In this document: piece after piece, positions 4,328 to 8,821 of the stretch | Position numbering within the stretch: the first letter of the stretch is position 1 | Layout: every line of letters begins with the position of its first letter | Source: DATKCN01 sp035513175 | GTDB taxonomy: Bacteria; Chloroflexota; Chloroflexia; Thermomicrobiales; CFX8 | Direction of reading: 5' to 3' | Assembly (NCBI GenBank): GCA_035513175.1 | Contig: DATKCN010000131.1 | Span: 1-8,821 of the forward strand | Length of the DNA: 8,821 nucleotides | The notes under the pieces: generated by a model | Seen by the model: only the letters and a program-made list of their open reading frames with translations | Told to the model about the DNA's origin: nothing | Database searches by the model: none | Program-made: the position numbers and the translations under genes

Positions 4328-7027
4328 ATGATGCGACACACTGCTGGCCTGCTCATTGGGCTGATCCTCCTCATTTCCGCACTGGTGTCGGCAACGACAT
4401 CAGCCGCGCCGATCGGAGACGCTGCCTTCCAGCGCACCTGGGAGCGCGCCGACCGGCCGGTTGCCGAGGGAGCAGCCGTGCGCTCCTGGCTGTGGGGGCC
4501 GACCGCGTACAGCGCCGCCGTCCAGGAGCCCTACGAGCAATCCCCCGGCGGCTACCGGAAAGTGCAGTATTTCGACAAGTCCCGTATGGAAATCACCCAT
4601 CCAGGGGGTGATCAGTCGAGCCAGTGGTACGTCACCAACGGGCTGCTTGCCAGGGAACTCATCACCGGCGACCGCCAGGTTGGTGACAGCGCGTTCGAGG
4701 ACGGTGAGCCGGCCAACGTCGGCGTCGCCGGAGACCCGGACGACGCCACCGGCCCGCACTACGCCACGTTCGGGATGATCACGCAGCAGCCCGTGCGGCC
4801 GGCCGGCGCCACGATCATCGACGTGCTGGCCCGCGACGGATCCATCAACTCTGGCGCGCACCTGGCCGCGCATGGCGTCACGGTCGGGCCGTTCGAGCCG
4901 CTGACCGGGTACTCCACGGCGTCCGTCTTCCACGCCTTCATCACCGCCCACGGCACGATCTACCAGAACGGCGACTACACGACCGGCGAGGTGGCCGGCG
5001 TCTTCGCTGTCGGCCTGCCGATCACCGAGGCGTACTGGGCGCAGGTTAAGGTCGCGGGCAATGTCCGCGACGTGCTGGTCCAGTGCTTCGAGCGCCGCTG
5101 CCTGACGTTTACGCCGGCGAACGATTCCGCCTGGCAGGTCGAGATGGGCAACGTCGGCCAGCACTACCACGTCTGGCGCTATCCCGAGACCGAGCCCGGT
5201 CCGAACCAGCAGATCAACCAGCTCGCTGAAGCCGTTGCCGGAGCATCGAGCGACGAGGCGCGCTACGTCGCACTACTTGACGTCATGGCTGCAGTCAATG
5301 TCGGCGTTTACACTGGCGATGGCACGATGGTGCTGGGTGGCGCCGAGCGGGGTGCAGCCGACTTCTACCTGTATGACATCGAGCTCCGCATGATGGCCGG
5401 GGCGATGGGTCGAGGACAGACCTCGGGAGTCGTCGATCTTGCCATGCAGCTGACAGCGATGGACGTGCTGTCCGAAAGCAGGGTCGTCGACCCGGAACTG
5501 TTGCGGCAGGGCATCCTCGCCGGTGTTGCGGCTGCACGGGTGGCGCCACATGATCTGTCATCCCGCTCAGCCCTGCTGGTGCGGGAGCTGGGACTCCTGC
5601 AGCCCGAGCCGTATGACCTGTTCCGCGATCCGTCGCTGCTTACGATGCGAATCGACCCACTCTCGTTCTTTCTGCTGCTCTCCGAGATCAGCGTGCCGCT
5701 CGTCAAGCCGGAGTTGCCGCTGGCGGCTGGCGCGTCCTCGCAACTCATGGCGCAGTCGAATGGAGTCCTCAAGCCACAAAGCAGCGCCCTCTGTGATGCT
5801 ATCGGGATGGCAATTGGCGACCTCGGGAAGACCGCCTACAGCTGGGGGAAGATCAGCGCGGAGGTCTTCAAGCTCATCCCGAACGCGATCGGCAAAGCCA
5901 CCCTGGTCCTCGACGGCATCCACGGCGCCGTCCTCGCATACTCGGTCGGCGTGACGATGCTCAACGACGGTCCACAGCGTACGCATATGGGCCCAGCAGG
6001 TCACACTCCGCTGGCTGGCGAACCGCTGCGGTTCCGTATCAAGGTCGAGATGCGCGATGCATTGCCCGATGGGGTGGTTTCTTGCGGATGGATCCTCGGC
6101 ACAGAGTATCCGAAGCAGGGGCCGATCGAGGATGTGTCGATTCACTGGTTCTGGGAGACGCAGTCACCCGATGGACAGCCGTTGCATGAGATGGTCGAGA
6201 TGCAGTGCGGCTCGGCCTGTCCGGTGGCTGGGGCGTCGGCGCTGGCCATTGATGCGACCGGCCCGGATGGGATTGCTACCATCATTCTCGTGCCGCGCGA
6301 GGAGCCGGACCCGGGATCGGGCTGGATCGTCGAGGACACCGGCGTCATCACCGGTGTAGCACTCTATCAGTCGCGCTTCACCAATCTGCTCGGCGCATAC
6401 GCTCAGTACCTGACGCCCAAGTCGGATGGCGCGCGCTGGTGGATAGGCCGGCACGAGACACCCGGCTGGCAGGTGACAATGACGCTATCCTATGAGATTA
6501 CTGGCGGGATCGACGAGGCCACACAACACTACCTGGTGGCGGTTACCTTCTCGATCCATGTTCCGGCAACGGCGATCGAACTACCGTATCGACCCATCAC
6601 GGGCATCGTAGCGGCAAGTGGCGGTGGCTTCCTCCATGGGACACAGGCTAACCAGTTCTGGGCGCGCTGGACGTGGGAGAGCGACTGGGCTGACGAGATG
6701 ACGTACGGTCCGGTGCGCGATGGGCCAGGAGGGGTGAAGTACCTGCGCATCGACGTGCCAGTCATGCCGCACCTCCGCGTAAGACTCACGTCCTCTGGCT
6801 CGTCCCCGTCTGTCTCAACCTGGCAGACAGCACCCTTTGACTACACGGCGATCATGGAAACCTATGACGTCCCAGAGTTCGCCCTCGTCGATGGCAACCG
6901 AGAGGTGTTCCCGCTCGCGCCTGCTACAGCGGTATGTAATCACCCGACGATAGTGCTATTGCCCGATTGCAGTCACGCCGGAACGTGGACTGTCGAAGTG
7001 AAGTGGGTGCAGCAGCCGGGACAGTAG
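4328..7027 (+). CDS. Large exported multidomain protein, function unknown
   Basis: The 899-residue product starts with a signal peptide: M-M-R-H, a hydrophobic run (7-20), and S-A-A near 25-27 as the likely cleavage site. There is no lipobox, sortase motif or C-terminal anchor, so it should be released or loosely surface-bound. Residues 34-286 form a module I associate with secreted Chloroflexota proteins: V-Q-Y-F-D-K-S-R-M-E (79-88), Y-V-T-N-G-L-L-A-R-E-L (101-111), G-L-P-I-T-E-A-Y-W (229-237), Q-C-F-E-R-R-C-L-T-F (252-261) and G-N-V-G-Q-H-Y-H-V-W (274-283). Residues 295-480 look helical. A long apolar helical stretch (490-545) follows. Residues 560-899 appear rich in beta strands and contain C-G-S-A-C (627-631) and late cysteines 870 and 881. 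I see no catalytic motif in any part. The gene has its own promoter, shared in sequence with the LLM gene. An MBL-fold gene follows after 145 bp. Confidence 0.85.
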   Translation: MMRHTAGLLIGLILLISALVSATTSAAPIGDAAFQRTWERADRPVAEGAAVRSWLWGPTAYSAAVQEPYEQSPGGYRKVQYFDKSRMEITHPGGDQSSQWYVTNGLLARELITGDRQVGDSAFEDGEPANVGVAGDPDDATGPHYATFGMITQQPVRPAGATIIDVLARDGSINSGAHLAAHGVTVGPFEPLTGYSTASVFHAFITAHGTIYQNGDYTTGEVAGVFAVGLPITEAYWAQVKVAGNVRDVLVQCFERRCLTFTPANDSAWQVEMGNVGQHYHVWRYPETEPGPNQQINQLAEAVAGASSDEARYVALLDVMAAVNVGVYTGDGTMVLGGAERGAADFYLYDIELRMMAGAMGRGQTSGVVDLAMQLTAMDVLSESRVVDPELLRQGILAGVAAARVAPHDLSSRSALLVRELGLLQPEPYDLFRDPSLLTMRIDPLSFFLLLSEISVPLVKPELPLAAGASSQLMAQSNGVLKPQSSALCDAIGMAIGDLGKTAYSWGKISAEVFKLIPNAIGKATLVLDGIHGAVLAYSVGVTMLNDGPQRTHMGPAGHTPLAGEPLRFRIKVEMRDALPDGVVSCGWILGTEYPKQGPIEDVSIHWFWETQSPDGQPLHEMVEMQCGSACPVAGASALAIDATGPDGIATIILVPREEPDPGSGWIVEDTGVITGVALYQSRFTNLLGAYAQYLTPKSDGARWWIGRHETPGWQVTMTLSYEITGGIDEATQHYLVAVTFSIHVPATAIELPYRPITGIVAASGGGFLHGTQANQFWARWTWESDWADEMTYGPVRDGPGGVKYLRIDVPVMPHLRVRLTSSGSSPSVSTWQTAPFDYTAIMETYDVPEFALVDGNREVFPLAPATAVCNHPTIVLLPDCSHAGTWTVEVKWVQQPGQ

Positions 7028-7172
7028 CGCCGCGCAGGTCGCTGGCGAGACCGCACCCGTTTGCTCAAATGTGTATCTGGAACTGCCGGCTGCCGAACTC
7101 CGCGCGGGCACGTGGTTCGTTACCGGCGCCAGCCACGTGGCAGGATGCCAACCGTCGATCGGAGGCGCCAGC
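7028..7172 (+). other. Gap between secreted-protein and MBL genes
   Basis: This stretch has no gene. It contains two CACGTG sites (7109-7114 and 7134-7139); the second lies in the 10-bp palindrome GCCACGTGGC (7132-7141). No convincing -35/-10 pair is visible, so the MBL gene may be read through from upstream or use an atypical promoter. Confidence 0.4.
7161..7165 (+). promoter_or_regulatory. Ribosome binding site fixing the MBL gene start
   Basis: GGAGG lies 7 bases before ATG 7173. The frame is open back to a GTG at 7071, but the extra 34 residues do not belong to the fold and that start has no ribosome site. Confidence 0.7.
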
Positions 7173-8024
7173 ATGCCGGTGAAAGCCACGGTCCTGTGTG
7201 AGAACGCCGTGTACGGGAACCCTGGGGTGCTGGCCGAGCATGGCTGGGCGGTCTGGCTGGAGACGGACGCCGGACCGTTCCTGTTCGACACGGGGCGGGG
7301 CAACACGTTGCTCAACAACGTGGCGCACTTCAGCATCCCGCTGGGGGAGGCGCGGGCGATCCTGCTCAGCCACCACCACTCCGACCACACGGGTGGGTTG
7401 CTGGATGCCGTGGCCGCGATCCGTCGCGACTCAGGCCGCGAGCGCGTGCCGGTGCATGCCCATCCCGATCTGTTCAAGGACAGCTTCTACCAGGGTAAAG
7501 AGCGGCTCAGCTTCGTTGGCGTGCCGCACACGCGAGGAGCGCTGGAGACGACCGGCGCGCAGTTTCAACTCTCAACCCAATGGCAGCAGATCGCGACCGA
7601 CGTGTACATGACCGGCGAGATTCCGCGCCGGACCAGCTATGAATACGGCGACCGGGACGCCCTGCACTTCGACGGCGCCGGGCAGATGATCGTTGATCCC
7701 ATCCGCGACGACCAGACGGTCGTGGTCGACACGCCGGATGGTCTGTTCGTCGTGCTGGGCTGCTCGCACGCCGGGTTGATCAACATTCTCACGCGCGTCA
7801 TGGAGCGGACTGGCAAGGAACGCTTCCACACCATCATGGGCGGCACGCACCTCGGGCCAGTCAGCGAGGAACAGATCAGCCGCACGATCGACGCGCTGCA
7901 TGGGTTCGACATCCAGCGGCTTGGCGTGTCGCATTGCACCGGACCGAATGTCGCCGCGCGGCTGGCCCACGAGTTCGGCGAGCGCTTTTTCTTCTGCAGC
8001 GTCGGGACCGTTGCGGAGGCGTGA
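7173..8024 (+). CDS. Metallo-beta-lactamase-fold protein, dihydropterin-synthase-like (MJ0301 type)
   Basis: The 283-residue protein has the metal-binding motif H-H-H-S-D-H-T-G-G (67-75), giving H67, H69, D71 and H72 as ligands. The strand before it, G-P-F-L-F-D-T-G (34-41), is typical of the fold. G-C-S-H-A-G (196-201) supplies H199, and G-G-T-H-L-G-P (223-229) and V-S-H-C-T-G (252-257) supply H226 and H254. This set (GCSHAG, GTHLGP, HCTG) marks the branch described as 7,8-dihydropterin-6-methyl-4-(beta-ribofuranosyl)aminobenzene-phosphate synthase-like, rather than beta-lactamases or glyoxalase II. It should be cytosolic, as no signal peptide is present. Many members have no proven reaction, so the methanopterin role should not be assumed here. 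It lies 145 bp after the secreted-protein gene and 74 bp before the next CDS, all on the same strand. Confidence 0.9.
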   Translation: MPVKATVLCENAVYGNPGVLAEHGWAVWLETDAGPFLFDTGRGNTLLNNVAHFSIPLGEARAILLSHHHSDHTGGLLDAVAAIRRDSGRERVPVHAHPDLFKDSFYQGKERLSFVGVPHTRGALETTGAQFQLSTQWQQIATDVYMTGEIPRRTSYEYGDRDALHFDGAGQMIVDPIRDDQTVVVDTPDGLFVVLGCSHAGLINILTRVMERTGKERFHTIMGGTHLGPVSEEQISRTIDALHGFDIQRLGVSHCTGPNVAARLAHEFGERFFFCSVGTVAEA

Positions 8025-8089
8025 CGGATACTTTAAGCGGGTATCGGCGTCACTGAGCAAATACCATGCGTGGCTGGGCGCGTGGGCAT

Positions 8090-8094
8090 GGAGG
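8090..8094 (+). promoter_or_regulatory. Ribosome binding site for the cysteine-repeat protein
   Basis: GGAGG lies only 4 bases before ATG 8099, a short but workable distance. The in-frame ATG at 8066 has no ribosome site and would put a charged 11-residue leader before the hydrophobic helix, so 8099 is preferred. Confidence 0.5.
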
Positions 8095-8098
8095 TTCG

Positions 8099-8596
8099 AT
8101 GCTGAAGGGTTGTCTGATCGCGCTCGCGCTGCTGCTGGCCGTGGCCGGGGGCGGGGTCGCGCTGCTGTTCGCGGGCTATGACATTCCGTACATGAGCGAC
8201 CTGCGGGCGGACGATGACACCAGCGGCGCGCCGCCGGGGCAGGAGGCGCTGGCGACGGTGGCCGTCGAGGACGGCGACAGCATCCAGTCCTGCATGGAGC
8301 GTAACATGACCCCGGAGCTGCTGTTGAGCCTGTACCGCGAGAACACCACCCTCTCCGACAACGTCATCCGCGTCTGTCTCCAGCAGGATGTGCCGCCGGA
8401 GCTGGTCGGGCTGATGGATCCGATGATTCGGCTCACCAGCCAGTGCGCCTCCGAGACCAGCCGCACGCTCACGACCGAGGAGGTGCTGATCCTCGGGCAG
8501 AGCGAGCGTCGCGCCGATAAGGACGCGGTCATCGAGCGCATGGTCCGCGACACGCTGTCCTGCGTCGCGCGCGAGTACGATATCCCGCTCGGCTAG
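8099..8596 (+). CDS. Membrane-anchored protein with repeated Cys motifs, function unknown
   Basis: I do not recognise this 165-residue protein. Residues 5-25 are a strongly hydrophobic helix after M-L-K-G, an N-terminal anchor or uncleaved signal, leaving about 135 residues outside. The acidic linker L-R-A-D-D-D-T-S-G-A-P-P-G-Q-E (35-49) leads to a helical domain with cysteines 65, 93, 116 and 155; C5 is in the membrane helix and is not in a lipobox. Three cysteines sit in a repeated pattern: S-C-M-E-R-N-M-T-P-E-L (64-74), V-C-L-Q-Q-D-V-P-P-E-L (92-102) and S-C-V-A-R-E-Y-D-I-P-L (154-164). C116 begins a looser version, C-A-S-E-T-S-R-T-L-T-T-E-E. The even number of outer cysteines fits two disulfides. 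Being near the MBL gene on the same strand could mean cotranscription, but no functional link is visible. Confidence 0.75.
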   Translation: MLKGCLIALALLLAVAGGGVALLFAGYDIPYMSDLRADDDTSGAPPGQEALATVAVEDGDSIQSCMERNMTPELLLSLYRENTTLSDNVIRVCLQQDVPPELVGLMDPMIRLTSQCASETSRTLTTEEVLILGQSERRADKDAVIERMVRDTLSCVAREYDIPLG

Positions 8597-8821
8597 GCGT
8601 CAACCCTACTTGGCAGGGACGTTGCAGGTCGTCTGGCCGGCAGCGCCAGAGTCTCGCCGGGCGCTGTCGCGACAGCCGCTCCGAAGCAGTCGCCGCGCCG
8701 CGCGGTCGATGCCGCGCGGGCATGACGCTTGCGTAGGGGCCATATGCGCCCGCGACGGCCCAAGGCCGCGTCAGGGCGGCAGCGAGACCCATTCAACGCG
8801 CGAACAGCGCCACGCCACAGC
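8597..8821. other. GC-rich 3' end of window with palindromes, no defensible gene
   Basis: A 7-bp stem (CAGCGCC 8641-8647, GGCGCTG 8660-8666, 12-base loop) overlaps the perfect 14-bp palindrome GCTGTCGCGACAGC (8663-8676). GCCGCGCGG occurs twice in tandem (8697-8705 and 8711-8719), and each copy contains the palindrome CCGCGCGG. The hairpin could end the upstream transcript, though no T-run follows. On the minus strand, a frame ending at TAG (8608-8606) closes with T-T-C-N-V-P-A-K and is open for 54 codons, but I see no ribosome site. Another minus frame ends at TGA (8773-8771) and continues beyond the window. Either could be the tail of a neighbour, but neither is convincing. Confidence 0.35.

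Noticed and set aside
4006..4611. + frame of 201 codons before and into the secreted-protein gene
   Set aside because: It overlaps the signal peptide region out of frame, crosses the promoter repeat and has no domain; ATG 4328 with GGGAGGG is far better.
4400..5170. Minus-strand frame of 256 codons inside the secreted-protein gene
   Set aside because: Val/Gly/Asp/Arg-rich shadow of GC-rich codons; the + frame has a signal peptide and a recognised module.
7034..7062. Imperfect stem after the secreted-protein gene followed by TTT
   Set aside because: Only GGTC/GACC plus a bulged GC pair form the stem; too weak to call a terminator.

Overview
The window is 8.8 kb of GC-rich bacterial DNA. It most likely comes from a Chloroflexota chromosome, probably of the Thermomicrobia group. 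This rests on my recognition of the N-terminal module of the 899-residue secreted protein (V-Q-Y-F-D-K-S-R-M-E near residue 80, then Q-C-F-E-R-R-C-L-T-F near residue 252), a pattern I associate with that lineage. The high GC, the strong GGAGG-type ribosome sites and an F420-type luciferase-like oxidoreductase agree with it. No database search was possible, so the placement is an inference.

Layout on the + strand: a small acidic protein (18-287); a complete 12-helix MFS transporter starting at TTG (395-1678); a promoter-bearing gap; an LLM-class (probably F420-dependent) oxidoreductase (2046-3005); and a 34-codon remnant (3002-3106) overlapping its stop. A lower-GC patch follows (about 3107-3660) with one small minus-strand gene (3303-3557). 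Next come a second, truncated copy of the MFS 3' end (3718-3914) and another promoter-bearing gap. The right half holds a large exported protein (4328-7027), a metallo-beta-lactamase-fold protein of the dihydropterin-synthase-like type (7173-8024) and a membrane-anchored protein with repeated cysteine motifs (8099-8596). The last 225 bases show palindromes but no gene I can defend.

The main structural signal is a partial, collinear duplication. The last 197 bp of the MFS gene recur 2,236 bp downstream at about 94% identity. A 77-bp promoter-like block, with a perfect 22-bp core around TTGACA, occurs downstream of both MFS ends, 2,388 bp apart. One copy precedes the LLM gene and the other the secreted-protein gene. 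The simplest reading is an old tandem arrangement of 'MFS gene + promoter + cargo gene', in which the second transporter was later deleted down to its C-terminal end, with the lower-GC patch next to the break.

The genes do not form an obvious pathway. The two promoter blocks may mean that the oxidoreductase and the secreted protein share, or once shared, a regulator. I find no CRISPR array, rRNA, tRNA, transposase or phage gene.
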